From: Porphyromonas sp.
GTDB taxonomy: Bacteria > Bacteroidota > Bacteroidia > Bacteroidales > Porphyromonadaceae
Assembly (NCBI RefSeq): GCF_030529325.1
Contig: NZ_JAUMXC010000022.1
Location: 1-32,654, forward strand
Direction of reading: 5' to 3'
DNA length: 32,654 bases
How positions within the stretch are numbered: position 1 is the first letter of the stretch; every line of letters starts with the position of its first letter. This document shows positions 14,624 to 23,333 of this stretch, in pieces. A program made the translations under genes and the position numbers. The notes beneath the pieces are model-generated. The model saw nothing but the letters and a program-made list of their open reading frames with translations. It was not told the DNA's origin and ran no database searches.

Positions 14624-15874
14624 ATGCAACATATATATATCATCTTGCGCGTATGTCTCTGTGGTTGGTTGCTCAGCCTGCTCCCCTCATGCTATGGCCA
14701 TGAGGACATCGTGAAGACCAAAAATGTGACGCCCCTCACGGTACAACTGACGGCGGAGTTTGAGGAAATCAAACCCTCTACCCTTGCCGACCTTACAGTG
14801 ACTTTGGAAAACTTTCAACAGGGAGTCAAGATCACATTACCTCTGTCTTCGACCAAACTGACGATCCCCGACATCCTACCGGGGATATACTCGATAAACA
14901 TCGTGGGAAAAACAACCAACGATGAGGGGAAACCGTTCTACGTGAATGGAAGTAAAGTCAATCATCCCATCATCCCGGGAGAAGAAAACATCGTCATCAA
15001 TGTGAATGGCAAGCCTATAAGCCCGATAGTTTTCAAAGAAATCTATTATGCCGGAAGCCCCGAGAGATATTTCAGAGACCAGTTCTATGAGATATACAAT
15101 AACTCAGATGAAGTCATCTACCTCGATGGCATACACTTTGCCAACCTTGTTCCGAGCAAAGCGACAACCGTCCTTCCGGTATGGCCGGCAGAAGACAATG
15201 GAAAATACGTCTACGGTGAACGTCTATGGAAATTCCCGGGCAGTGGTAAGGAATATCCACTACAACCGGGTGAGTCTTGCGTCATCTCCCAGTTTGCCGC
15301 CAACCACAAGTTGGAGACTTACAACCCCAATTCTCCCGTCGATTGCACCTCTTCAGACTTTGAGTTCAACCTCAACAACCCGAAGTTCCCTGACATGCCT
15401 GCTTACGACATGATTCACGTCTTCAACGATGGAAAAAAAGAGCCGGGTCGTGTACCGCAGTACCTGACTTCGGTCTTTGGTGGGGCATACGTCATCTTCC
15501 GCGTACCTGAAGGAGAGGAATATGATCCGGTCAACAACAAAAATCTGCAGGCTCAGAATCTCGCAGTTCCCCGAAAAGTTTGGTACGCCAAGATCCCTAT
15601 ATCTTATGTCCTCGATGCTGTCGAAGCCGGAGACAACGAAAACATGATCACCGCCAAACGAGTACCGGGCATCCTCGACGCAGGTATGACCTATGTCGGA
15701 GCAACCTACAACGGTCTCTCCGTCGCACGTAAGAAGATGGCAGAACGCCCCGACGGCACACCTATCCTCCAAGACACCAACAATAGTACGGAGGATTTTG
15801 ATAGAGGACTTGTCCCCGAGCTTCGACGCTACAAAGCCAAGACTGCTCCGTGGAATCATTTACTAAAGAAATAA
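14624..15874 (+). CDS. DUF4876 family lipoprotein
   Basis: A 416-residue protein with a lipoprotein signal (LLPSC, Cys23). Residues about 35-125 look like a beta-sandwich (VTLENFQQGVKITLPLS, DILPGIYSINIVGKT). Residues about 133-300 resemble a lamin-tail-like domain: VFKEIYYAGSP, then FYEIYNNSDEVIYLDGIHFA. The overall pattern fits DUF4876, a Bacteroidota family usually found beside a TonB-dependent receptor. It may be a surface lipoprotein that helps capture the receptor's ligand, by analogy with SusD; that is inference. It lies 22 bases after the receptor and 13 before the next barrel gene. Confidence 0.8.
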   Translation: MQHIYIILRVCLCGWLLSLLPSCYGHEDIVKTKNVTPLTVQLTAEFEEIKPSTLADLTVTLENFQQGVKITLPLSSTKLTIPDILPGIYSINIVGKTTNDEGKPFYVNGSKVNHPIIPGEENIVINVNGKPISPIVFKEIYYAGSPERYFRDQFYEIYNNSDEVIYLDGIHFANLVPSKATTVLPVWPAEDNGKYVYGERLWKFPGSGKEYPLQPGESCVISQFAANHKLETYNPNSPVDCTSSDFEFNLNNPKFPDMPAYDMIHVFNDGKKEPGRVPQYLTSVFGGAYVIFRVPEGEEYDPVNNKNLQAQNLAVPRKVWYAKIPISYVLDAVEAGDNENMITAKRVPGILDAGMTYVGATYNGLSVARKKMAERPDGTPILQDTNNSTEDFDRGLVPELRRYKAKTAPWNHLLKK

Positions 15875-15887
15875 CAACCCAACAGCT

Positions 15888-17459
15888 ATGACAAATAAGA
15901 TACTATATATCATCTCGTTACTTTCATTGTCCGGACTACTATCTTCGGCCGTAGCACAGAAAAAAGGGGACACACCCAATACTCCTACGGCGTATGAGAC
16001 AGGTAAGATATATCTACCCTGGCTACGATCTGACAATGCTGCCGGGTTGCCCTTTGATGACCAAAGATACTCCGGCGCTGCGACAATAAGGAGCGAATAC
16101 GCTCTGACCAAGGGAGCATTCAAAGACCCTCAGGATGGACATAAGATAAAGCAGTTGTCGGTGTTCAGCGAAGGGCATGCCAACTTTGAAAACGTGTACA
16201 CCTACGGGAGCTTTGAGTACAGTGACCTCTCGATCACAGATGCAGGATACAATGCGTCCATCCTTGATCCTCATAGAGGTATGCCCTACTACATTGCAGA
16301 CACATATCAGAGCAATTGGCGAAAGCACAACTACAAACTACAGTTCAAAGCATCGACACGCCCCTTATTTGACTTTGTCACCTTCGGTCTCACCGGTCGT
16401 TACTCCGCCCTGCACGGAGCCAAACAAAGAGACCCTCGTACCGACAACAGGCTGATGCAGTTGGAGCTGATCCCATCTACTGTTTTCCTTTTCGGAGAAA
16501 ACCACAAGGTAGGTATCAGCGCAGGCTATGGAGTGCTCAAAGAACAATCACACATGCAGAACCTCAACGCCAGCGAAAGCCATGACTACTACACATTGTT
16601 GGGCTTGGGCAAGTCTATCAAGCACATCGGTTCCGGAGAGACTTCTGACTACAAAGGGATCAAGCTATCCGGAGATGCGTACTACTTCACGACAATTGGA
16701 GATCTCAAGCTGATGCTTAGCGGAGGTTACAGTCGCCATACAGAGACCGCAACGATCAGTTTCTCAACGCCTCACAATAGAGGTAGCATCCTTTCCGACC
16801 ACCTGCACTCATCACTCGAATTGGCTTGGGAGAAAGCGTCCACACTCCACCAACTGACAGCTTTCGGAGAATACTCGAAGACACAAGGGATAGAGTACAT
16901 CAATATCCGAGACAACAGCACAGAGCAAAAAGGCTGGATACAGCTGCACCGGGACGTACGATCGGAGTACAAAGACACACGCTTGGGAGCAGCCTATACC
17001 CTACTCATCCGTCGGGGTATGGGTTACGACTGGAAGTTTGGGCTCTCCACACGATTGGAAGACACAGACAACTCTTACCTCGTCCCAAGCTCGACTTACC
17101 TTGTACGCAATGTGGTTTCAGGACTCGATGTAGCTAAGAGTTTCGTCCTCTCACAAGCGTACAACTCTGAGCTCCTGCTTCAGTTCGGTGGCTCATACGG
17201 TCACAATCTCAAAGGCAGATATGAGTACAATGATTCACATCCTGAAAGTCCTATGGTAAAAGATTTGGAGCAAGGCCGTCTTGACTATCAATCCTCAGAT
17301 TATACGACACTTGGAGGAAGCATTACTTACTCATCCCAAGTTACTAAGACAAACACCTCGATCCTTTTTGCCAAACTCGGCTATGAACACACCGCCGCCA
17401 AGACATCGGCATTGGGCAAGAGAGGGGTATTGTCTGTGTCAATAGGGTACAACTTCTAA
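15888..17459 (+). CDS. DUF6850-type outer membrane beta-barrel protein
   Basis: A 523-residue protein with a signal peptide (residues 1-23, ending SSAVAQ). The mature part has many alternating aromatic/polar strands (for example FENVYTYGSFEYSDLS and RKHNYKLQFKAS) and ends LSVSIGYNF with a C-terminal phenylalanine, as expected for an outer membrane barrel. It matches the general pattern of DUF6850 proteins, which occur in the same neighbourhood as DUF4876. The function is unknown; it may form a second channel or a scaffold beside the receptor. It is third in the operon, 13 bases after the lipoprotein and 12 before the C25 gene. Confidence 0.75.
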   Translation: MTNKILYIISLLSLSGLLSSAVAQKKGDTPNTPTAYETGKIYLPWLRSDNAAGLPFDDQRYSGAATIRSEYALTKGAFKDPQDGHKIKQLSVFSEGHANFENVYTYGSFEYSDLSITDAGYNASILDPHRGMPYYIADTYQSNWRKHNYKLQFKASTRPLFDFVTFGLTGRYSALHGAKQRDPRTDNRLMQLELIPSTVFLFGENHKVGISAGYGVLKEQSHMQNLNASESHDYYTLLGLGKSIKHIGSGETSDYKGIKLSGDAYYFTTIGDLKLMLSGGYSRHTETATISFSTPHNRGSILSDHLHSSLELAWEKASTLHQLTAFGEYSKTQGIEYINIRDNSTEQKGWIQLHRDVRSEYKDTRLGAAYTLLIRRGMGYDWKFGLSTRLEDTDNSYLVPSSTYLVRNVVSGLDVAKSFVLSQAYNSELLLQFGGSYGHNLKGRYEYNDSHPESPMVKDLEQGRLDYQSSDYTTLGGSITYSSQVTKTNTSILFAKLGYEHTAAKTSALGKRGVLSVSIGYNF

Positions 17460-17471
17460 TCTCATCAAATA

Positions 17472-19700
17472 ATGTTGCAGAGACTGACCTCACTTGCGCT
17501 CGGGCTTACACTCTCGTTTGCGCACCTTTTCACAGCCTTTGCGGGAGACATCAAAGTCATCCTGCCCACTGTGACAAAGGCTCTTTACTCCACCAAGCCC
17601 AAGTCTTTTGCTATCGTGGTGGACAAAAAAACTTACGAAAATGCCACAGAAGCAATAGACCTGTATTGCACCAAGCTCCACAAGCTCAATCTTGCAGACT
17701 ACCGCATCATAGCGGATGACGCCACACCCGATGAGATTCGCAAGGTCCTTCATGACATCGAACCCGCCATAGTAGGAGCATTCCTCATTGGTGATATCCC
17801 CATCGCCATGATCAGCAATGCCCAACACCTCACCACAGCATTCAAGATGGATGAGACGAAGTTTGACCTGCACCGTTCGTCCGTCCCCAGCGATCGTTTT
17901 TACGACGATGCAGGGCTACGCTTTCGTCCTATCAAGAGGGAAGGCAACTTCTTTTACTACCGCTTGGACGAAGACGGAGCGCAGCGGCTCAATCCCGCAT
18001 TTTTCGTTTCTCGTCTCACCGTCCCCAAGGCGATGAAAGCCGATGCTTACACGCTGATAGACAAATATCTCCGGAAGGCATCGAAGCTCGATACTCCTAT
18101 CGATACTAAGTTCGAACTCGTGACCTACGCAGGACATGGATACAACTCCGACTGTCTCATGGCTTGGGCTGATGAGCGCAAACTGTATGATGAGATGTTC
18201 GGCGGAAATGGGCAAGAGATACGTTCCCTCAACTATCGTTCTTCCAACGACATGAAGTCCGTCATCCTTGACGAGCTTGCACACGGCAACGCCGACGTGA
18301 TGATCTTCAATGAGCATGGGAGCAGTGATAAGCAATACTTGACGACCAATCTTGCCATCAACGACCGAAAGACGGCGCTCGACCTCTTCCAGTCCTCTCT
18401 CTTTGAGACCCTACGCAAAGCCAAAACTCCTCAAGTCCTTGACTCTCTCAAGACAGACCTCGCAAAGAGATACCACCTCACTCCGGAGTTTTTTAACGAA
18501 GCACTCAGCCCCCAACGCATATCTGCGGACTCCTTACGCGAAGCCAACTACGACCTCACGCTCGGGGATATGGGCAAAGACTTCCGCCCCACTCCCAAGT
18601 TCGTGGTACTGGATGCGTGTTACAACGGAGACTTCTCCGACGATGACTATGTAGCTGCGCATTACATCTTTTCGGACGGAAGCACCTTGGCTGTCCAAGC
18701 CAACTCCCGAAATGTACTCCAAGATCGTCGTACCAACGAAGACTTCGGACTCCTGAGCTCCCGGTATCCGGTGGGCATCCTCAACCGGCTTGTCCCCACA
18801 CTCGAAGGACATCTTTTCGGAGACCCGACACTCTACTTCCCCAGGCCGGGGACTAAGAAGTTCGCGCCCCCACACTTCACGCTCCCCAAAACGAGATCCG
18901 AACGAAGAGCTTGGATGAAACACTCCTCTCCCAACTTCAGAGCCGCAGGCCTCCGCCTTGCAGCGCAGAGCGGAGAAGCCAAGCCGGAGATGCTCTTGGC
19001 AGGACTGAGGGATACGAGCGTCCTCGTACGCCTGGCGGCATTCAAGGCTCTTTCACAACTCGATGATCCGAATATCCGCGAGCAGGCTTTCCGCATGGCG
19101 ATAACCGACAAGCACGAGCTCGTGGCTCGTCAGGCTGCCCTCGAAGTCAAGAAGTGGGGCATCCCCGCCACTCTTCCCGTCATAGCGGAAGCATATGTAG
19201 GTGACGTACATCGTCTCAGAGTACGCTTCAATCTCTCGTCTGCTCTCTATGCGTTTTCGCCAAAGAATGCCACAGAAGCTCTCATCAAGGCAGCCGAAAA
19301 GTTGAGACCCGGAGATGAAGGACTGAAGAAGAGAATAACAGCAAAAAGTGAAGAATTGGTGCGCTTCAGGAACAATATCGTCGAGCCTCTCAAAGATCCA
19401 TCGACACCTCTCAAAGCCAAACTACAGGCGGCTCGTACAGTGCGCAACTACCAGATCCACGATGACATCGAGACCCTCATGGAGATCATCTCCGATCCCA
19501 AGACTGACAGCACACTCACGCTGACACTCATCGAGGCCCTGGGGTGGTTCGATCGCTCTCATCGCAAAAGCCAATTGGTGGAGTTTTGTGAGCAATGTCT
19601 CTCACAACCTCATTACAGCGAAGAGATAAAAGCGGAACTACGCCAAACGATCAACAGGCTATCCTCAACAACATCTCATCAGACACGTCGATACGAGTGA
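17472..19700 (+). CDS. C25 (gingipain-like) protease with C-terminal HEAT-like half
   Basis: A 742-residue protein with a signal peptide (residues 1-24, ending FTAFAG). Residues about 30-470 form a caspase-like C25 domain. The expected catalytic pair is visible: His282 in FNEHGSS and Cys383 in VLDACYNGDF, followed by GSTLAVQANS and a GHLFGDPTLYF segment typical of the end of gingipain-type domains. Residues about 480-740 are helical repeats of HEAT type (DTSVLVRLAAFKALSQLDDP and HELVARQAALEVKKWG). The C-terminus (LSSTTSHQTRRYE) has no type IX secretion sorting domain and no propeptide is obvious, unlike secreted gingipains, so it probably stays in the periplasm. It is last in the receptor operon, followed by a terminator. 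The substrate is unknown. Confidence 0.82.
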   Translation: MLQRLTSLALGLTLSFAHLFTAFAGDIKVILPTVTKALYSTKPKSFAIVVDKKTYENATEAIDLYCTKLHKLNLADYRIIADDATPDEIRKVLHDIEPAIVGAFLIGDIPIAMISNAQHLTTAFKMDETKFDLHRSSVPSDRFYDDAGLRFRPIKREGNFFYYRLDEDGAQRLNPAFFVSRLTVPKAMKADAYTLIDKYLRKASKLDTPIDTKFELVTYAGHGYNSDCLMAWADERKLYDEMFGGNGQEIRSLNYRSSNDMKSVILDELAHGNADVMIFNEHGSSDKQYLTTNLAINDRKTALDLFQSSLFETLRKAKTPQVLDSLKTDLAKRYHLTPEFFNEALSPQRISADSLREANYDLTLGDMGKDFRPTPKFVVLDACYNGDFSDDDYVAAHYIFSDGSTLAVQANSRNVLQDRRTNEDFGLLSSRYPVGILNRLVPTLEGHLFGDPTLYFPRPGTKKFAPPHFTLPKTRSERRAWMKHSSPNFRAAGLRLAAQSGEAKPEMLLAGLRDTSVLVRLAAFKALSQLDDPNIREQAFRMAITDKHELVARQAALEVKKWGIPATLPVIAEAYVGDVHRLRVRFNLSSALYAFSPKNATEALIKAAEKLRPGDEGLKKRITAKSEELVRFRNNIVEPLKDPSTPLKAKLQAARTVRNYQIHDDIETLMEIISDPKTDSTLTLTLIEALGWFDRSHRKSQLVEFCEQCLSQPHYSEEIKAELRQTINRLSSTTSHQTRRYE

Positions 19701-19714
19701 CACATAAAAGCCCG

Positions 19715-19760
19715 ATGCCGGTTTATCTTCTGATTTTCAGACGACAACCCGGCATTTTTT
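19715..19760 (+). terminator. Terminator of the receptor / C25 operon
   Basis: Arms 19715-19723 and 19746-19755 (ATGCCGGTT / AACCCGGCAT) pair with one bulge around a 22-base loop and run directly into TTTTTT (19755-19760). They lie 15 bases after the C25 stop. Confidence 0.8.
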
Positions 19761-19840
19761 ATTTCATCACCAAAACAAAGACAGAGCTGTCGATTGTGCC
19801 CCTTCACAATCCCGCTCTGACAGGGCTCTCCAAAAGAGGC

Positions 19841-19923
19841 AAAAAAGGTTGTCTAACTTGATGCGTCAAGTCAGACAACCTTTTTCATCAAGTTAGACAC
19901 ATCGATTTCGACAGATGTACATC
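19841..19923 (-). repeat. Dispersed palindromic repeat, copy D
   Basis: On the minus strand this reads head GATGTACATCTGTCGAAATC, GATGTGTCTAACTTGATG, then the stem GGTTGTCTGACTTGACGCAT with its complement, and a TTTTTT tract; a poly-A tract sits on the other arm. It lies in the 430-base gap between the C25 and cupin genes. The flank beyond the T-tract (GCCTCTTTTGGAGAG) resembles copy B. A further weak hairpin at about 19781-19821 is the only other structure in the gap. Confidence 0.88.
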
Positions 19924-20047
19924 TTCATTTTTTCTACCATCAAAATCAATCCCTGATAAGAGGCAAAATCCTATCGTAGCACCCCCGATTTGCGAAAATA
20001 CCGACTTTGAGGTACGTTCCAAGCATCACCTTATTTTATTTTTATGC

Positions 20048-20055
20048 TACATTTG
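20048..20055 (+). promoter_or_regulatory. -7 promoter box of the cupin gene
   Basis: TACATTTG fits TAnnTTTG, about 75 bases before the cupin start. The upstream -33 box is not clear. Confidence 0.5.
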
Positions 20056-20130
20056 CGATATATCAATCATGGCAGATAATACAAAAATCAGTCTGCTTTT
20101 TTACTCACAAAATAAACTGAAAGAAACACT

Positions 20131-20415
20131 ATGGTAGGAAAAGAATTAGCCGAATTTGGGCGACTGCTCGACACCCCTGAGCTCATGCTCGTTCACATCG
20201 AACTCGATACAGACAAGACTGTCCCTGCACATGACCATAAAGGTCAGGAAGTGTTCTTCACCGTCGTGAAAGGACAAGTGGAAGTCACCCTCAATGGTGA
20301 GGAAAAACACCTGCTCTCTCCGGGCAAAGTCCTGCACTTCCCGGGCGAAGCAAGCATAGCAGCCAAAGCTCTCGAACCAAGCGAGTTCTTTGTGTACCTC
20401 GTCAATAGAAGATAG
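20131..20415 (+). CDS. Small single-domain cupin protein
   Basis: A 94-residue cytoplasmic protein made of a single cupin barrel. Motif 1 is present: AHDHKGQEVFFTVVKG (residues about 34-49) supplies two histidines and a glutamate for a metal. Motif 2 has PGEASIAAKALEPS, where the usual histidine is absent, so metal binding may be incomplete. The function is unknown. The DUF1858 gene begins 4 bases after its stop, so the two are cotranscribed and probably act in the same process. Confidence 0.85.
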   Translation: MVGKELAEFGRLLDTPELMLVHIELDTDKTVPAHDHKGQEVFFTVVKGQVEVTLNGEEKHLLSPGKVLHFPGEASIAAKALEPSEFFVYLVNRR

Positions 20416-20419
20416 AGTC

Positions 20420-20665
20420 ATGGACTCGGACAACAACCTCCCAATCACGGCAGAGACAAGACTCCTCGATCTCTTGTCCCGACACCCGTGGCTCAGAGCC
20501 GAGCTACCCAAGGTCAATCCGGCATTCAGTATGCTCAGCACGCCGTTTGCCAAGATCATGATACCCAAGGTGACCGTGGGCAAGATGTCCGAGCGATCGG
20601 GTATGCCATTGGACAAACTCATCGAGAGCCTCACCTCGCTCATAGCAGAGCACGACCGGGAGTAA
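20420..20665 (+). CDS. DUF1858-type small protein
   Basis: An 81-residue protein resembling the DUF1858 helical domain: LPITAETRLLDLLSRHPWL, then NPAFSMLSTPFAKIMIP and GKMSERSGMPLDKLIESL. This variant lacks the CxxC-type cysteines found in other DUF1858 proteins; the NPAF..L.TP form is the kind seen fused to or beside DUF438-type redox proteins. I chose the ATG at 20420, 4 bases after the cupin stop; another ATG at 20390 would overlap the cupin gene by 26 bases. The function is unknown. Confidence 0.72.
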   Translation: MDSDNNLPITAETRLLDLLSRHPWLRAELPKVNPAFSMLSTPFAKIMIPKVTVGKMSERSGMPLDKLIESLTSLIAEHDRE

Positions 20666-20685
20666 CAAGACTTCAATATACAAGC

Positions 20686-20726
20686 AGAGAGTCCGATATG
20701 GGAGATAAGCCCATGTCGGACTCTCT
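20686..20726 (+). terminator. Hairpin after the cupin / DUF1858 pair, probable terminator
   Basis: Arms 20686-20702 and 20710-20726 (AGAGAGTCCGATATGGG / CCCATGTCGGACTCTCT) pair over 17 bases with one wobble and a 7-base loop. They are not followed by a T-run, so the role as terminator is less sure than the structure. Confidence 0.6.
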
Positions 20727-20819
20727 ACGTATCTACCCTCGGAACCCTCTAATAATCTGAACTCTACCTGCACCTGTCGGGGTTTGAACGCAGATAGAGT
20801 TTTTTTGCGCAAAAAATTG

Positions 20820-20827
20820 TATCTTTG
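20820..20827 (+). promoter_or_regulatory. -7 promoter box of the glycogen-synthase-like gene
   Basis: TATCTTTG fits TAnnTTTG, 70 bases before the start codon. A TTTTTTG run lies 12 bases upstream, too close for the usual spacing. Confidence 0.55.
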
Positions 20828-20897
20828 CTAAGTATATTGCTCTCTTCATGTTCAGAGGTGTGCGGAGAGAAGATCAAACAATCTTTTTTACAGTTTT

Positions 20898-21695
20898 ATG
20901 ACCGCAAAAAAAGTTCTATTTTTAGCTCAAGAGATACATCCATATATCGAAGATAGTCCGATAGGCAAGATCTCTCAATTTTTGCCCCAAGGTATCCAAG
21001 AGACAGGATACGACATCCGTACCTTTATGCCCAACTACGGCACTATCAATGAACGTCGCAACCAACTGCACGAGGTGATCCGCCTATCGGGGATGAACCT
21101 CGTCATCGATGATAAGGTACACCAGCTTGTAGTAAAAGTAGCATCACTCCCCTCTGCCAAGATGCAGGTATACTTCATCGACAACGATGACTTCTTCAGC
21201 CGCAAAGGCAACCTGCACGATGAGGACGGCAACCTCTACAACGACAACAGTGAGAGAGCTGTCTTTTTCTTGAGAGGGGTATTTGAGACGATCAAGAAAT
21301 TGCGTTGGGTACCGGACATCATCCACTGTCAAGGGTGGTTCACAGGACTCGCTCCTCTGTATTTGAGAACGCTATACAAGGACGAACCGGCATTGGCTCA
21401 AGCCAAGCTCGTATTTTCGGCTTACGACCAGACTCCTCAGCAGCCTTTTGGCGAAGAACTGACGAGAGTCTTGGGCTTTGACAACATAGAGTCTCCTCTC
21501 CTCGATGGGACGGCATTGGACAAGGAAACCTTTGTGCAACTTGTCCTCAAGTACGTCGATGGTATGGTGATCTCCACAAAAGAGATAAGCCCCGAACTCC
21601 TCGATGCCATACACGGCTCAGGAAAGAAATACTTGGACTACCACGAGCCTGAAGTGCTCGTGAAGGCGGTAGACGAGTTTTACAGCACACTTTGA
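20898..21695 (+). CDS. Glycogen/starch synthase-like protein, N-terminal domain only
   Basis: A 265-residue protein matching the N-terminal Rossmann domain of GT5 glycogen synthases: KVLFLAQEIHPYIEDSPIGK at the start, RTFMPNYGTINERR, VPDIIHCQGWFTGLAPLYL. Full GT5 enzymes are about 480 residues; the second domain is missing here. The substrate-binding KxGGL motif expected near residue 20 reads DSPIGKIS instead. It is therefore unlikely to make glycogen and may be a regulatory or structural relative. The gene precedes a DUF4270 lipoprotein, an association I recall from other Bacteroidota. It opens with its own promoter. Confidence 0.82.
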   Translation: MTAKKVLFLAQEIHPYIEDSPIGKISQFLPQGIQETGYDIRTFMPNYGTINERRNQLHEVIRLSGMNLVIDDKVHQLVVKVASLPSAKMQVYFIDNDDFFSRKGNLHDEDGNLYNDNSERAVFFLRGVFETIKKLRWVPDIIHCQGWFTGLAPLYLRTLYKDEPALAQAKLVFSAYDQTPQQPFGEELTRVLGFDNIESPLLDGTALDKETFVQLVLKYVDGMVISTKEISPELLDAIHGSGKKYLDYHEPEVLVKAVDEFYSTL

Positions 21696-21757
21696 CAACC
21701 CACCCACGCGGGGCAAAGCGTGAAGATGTACAACAAAGAGACAATACGCTTATCCCA

Positions 21758-23194
21758 ATGAACAGACTGAAACATATAATCCGGGGAAGCTTGGTGCTAT
21801 TGGCAGCGAGCCTCGTGGTCGCATGCGATGACCAAAACAACGCTTTGGGCATAGACAGCATGCCTGACTACGAAAAGTTCACAAGCTTCAGCAAAGAATA
21901 CGCCATCAAGTGGAAGACAGTATCTGCCGACTTGAAGCACCAGAACATAGAAAAAGGGACATCGTACAACAATATCTATGTCACCTCTCACTACGGATAC
22001 GTGGGTGAGATCCCCAATACTCAGTATGGTCGCATACGCAGTGAGTACCTGACACAGTTCTACGTCCCCAAAGGGTTTAAATTTGCAAAGACACCGATCG
22101 ATGACAAGATAGACTCAGTGAGCATAAGCCTCTACTACACAGGTTACACAGGTGACTCTCTTGCTCCGATCTCAGTGGAAGCCTACAAGTTGGCAAAGCC
22201 CCTACCGATCTCCAAGTACACCATCTCCGATGTGAGTGGTTACGTGACGGATCAACTCTTGGGTAAGACTTCTTACTATGCAGGTAGAGGACACGGCAAG
22301 ACTGCTGTGGGGATCACTTTTGTAGAGATACCTCTACCTCGCGAGTTTGGACAGGAGATATATGACAAGAGCAAAAACGGAGACCCTGTCTTTGCAACCC
22401 AAGAGGCTTTTGACAAGTATTTCCCGGGGATTTACCTGACTGCCGGAGCCGGGACCGGTAGCATCCTCCGTGTGCAACGTACGGCTTTGACCATGTACTT
22501 CAAGTCAAAAGAAGAGGGAAAGACCAAGGACGGTAAGAGAGACTCCACATATATCGTGACAACGATACAGCAACTTGCTCACACATCGGAAGTACCTCAA
22601 CTGTCGCGTTTTGCCAACGAAGGGCTTGAGCGTCTCATCAACACAGATGAGAAGGACAGTGTCAGCTATATCAAGTCTCCTGCGGGAGTGGTGACAGAGC
22701 TTACCCTACCGACAAAGGCTATAGCTGCGACTCTCAAAGAAGCAAGCGCAGATGTGGACAGAGAGCTCAATTCACTACCTCTGACGCTCTATGGAGAGCC
22801 TCAAGGCAGTGGTCAGTATGACCTCACTTTGCCGGGAAATATCCTCTTGTTGCCTAAAGACTCTGTAGCCAAGTTCTTTGAAAAAGAATTGACTGAACTG
22901 GATGCTCCTTACACAACTTATCTGAGCACAAAGTCTGCAACGGGATCAGCAACATACATATTTGGCAACCTCGCTGCGATGGTAAAGAAACAGATATCGG
23001 AAAAGCCTGACGAAAACCTCGTACTTTGGGCAATTCCGGTCGATCGTACGACAATACAGGGGCGTAACCAAAACCAAGTGTCAAGTTCGATCTCCAACCT
23101 TGTACTGCCGACGGCAATAAAGTTTAACTTCGGCGAAGGGCACAATAAGATACGTGCCGTGATGACCGAACGCAAAAAGGGCAGCCCCTTCTGA
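21758..23194 (+). CDS. DUF4270 family lipoprotein
   Basis: A 478-residue lipoprotein. From the ATG at 21758 the signal peptide reads MNRLKHIIRGSLVLLAASL followed by VVAC with Cys23 as the lipid anchor. An in-frame ATG at 21692 would add 22 charged residues ahead of the signal peptide, so the later start is preferred. The mature protein has the DUF4270 pattern: IDSVSISLYYTGYTGDSLAP, then VEAYKLAKPLP and FPGIYLTAGAGTGSILRV. DUF4270 proteins are probably surface or periplasmic beta-rich lipoproteins of unknown function. The start lies 62 bases after the glycogen-synthase-like gene; a terminator follows. Confidence 0.86.
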   Translation: MNRLKHIIRGSLVLLAASLVVACDDQNNALGIDSMPDYEKFTSFSKEYAIKWKTVSADLKHQNIEKGTSYNNIYVTSHYGYVGEIPNTQYGRIRSEYLTQFYVPKGFKFAKTPIDDKIDSVSISLYYTGYTGDSLAPISVEAYKLAKPLPISKYTISDVSGYVTDQLLGKTSYYAGRGHGKTAVGITFVEIPLPREFGQEIYDKSKNGDPVFATQEAFDKYFPGIYLTAGAGTGSILRVQRTALTMYFKSKEEGKTKDGKRDSTYIVTTIQQLAHTSEVPQLSRFANEGLERLINTDEKDSVSYIKSPAGVVTELTLPTKAIAATLKEASADVDRELNSLPLTLYGEPQGSGQYDLTLPGNILLLPKDSVAKFFEKELTELDAPYTTYLSTKSATGSATYIFGNLAAMVKKQISEKPDENLVLWAIPVDRTTIQGRNQNQVSSSISNLVLPTAIKFNFGEGHNKIRAVMTERKKGSPF

Positions 23195-23259
23195 TCTCCC
23201 CTTTAACCACCAAGAGTAATAGTATAGCCCTCGTCCCTCAGACATAGGGCAACTCCATA

Positions 23260-23312
23260 GAGAGGAGATCTTCAGGGCAAGTCATCGCCACGGTAAAGAT
23301 CTCCTCTCTTTT
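23260..23312 (+). terminator. Terminator after the DUF4270 gene
   Basis: Perfect 13-base arms, 23260-23272 and 23296-23308 (GAGAGGAGATCTT / AAGATCTCCTCTC), enclose a 23-base loop and are followed by TTTT. Confidence 0.82.
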
Positions 23313-23333
23313 GATACAACAAAGACACCGACA

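Noticed and set aside
19595-19861. 88-codon open frame after the C25 gene
   Set aside because: It overlaps the C25 gene in another frame, then runs through the terminator and repeat copy D, so it is a chance frame.
20686-20726. Riboswitch or small RNA
   Set aside because: Only a single simple hairpin is visible, placed after a gene end; no conserved riboswitch core was recognised.
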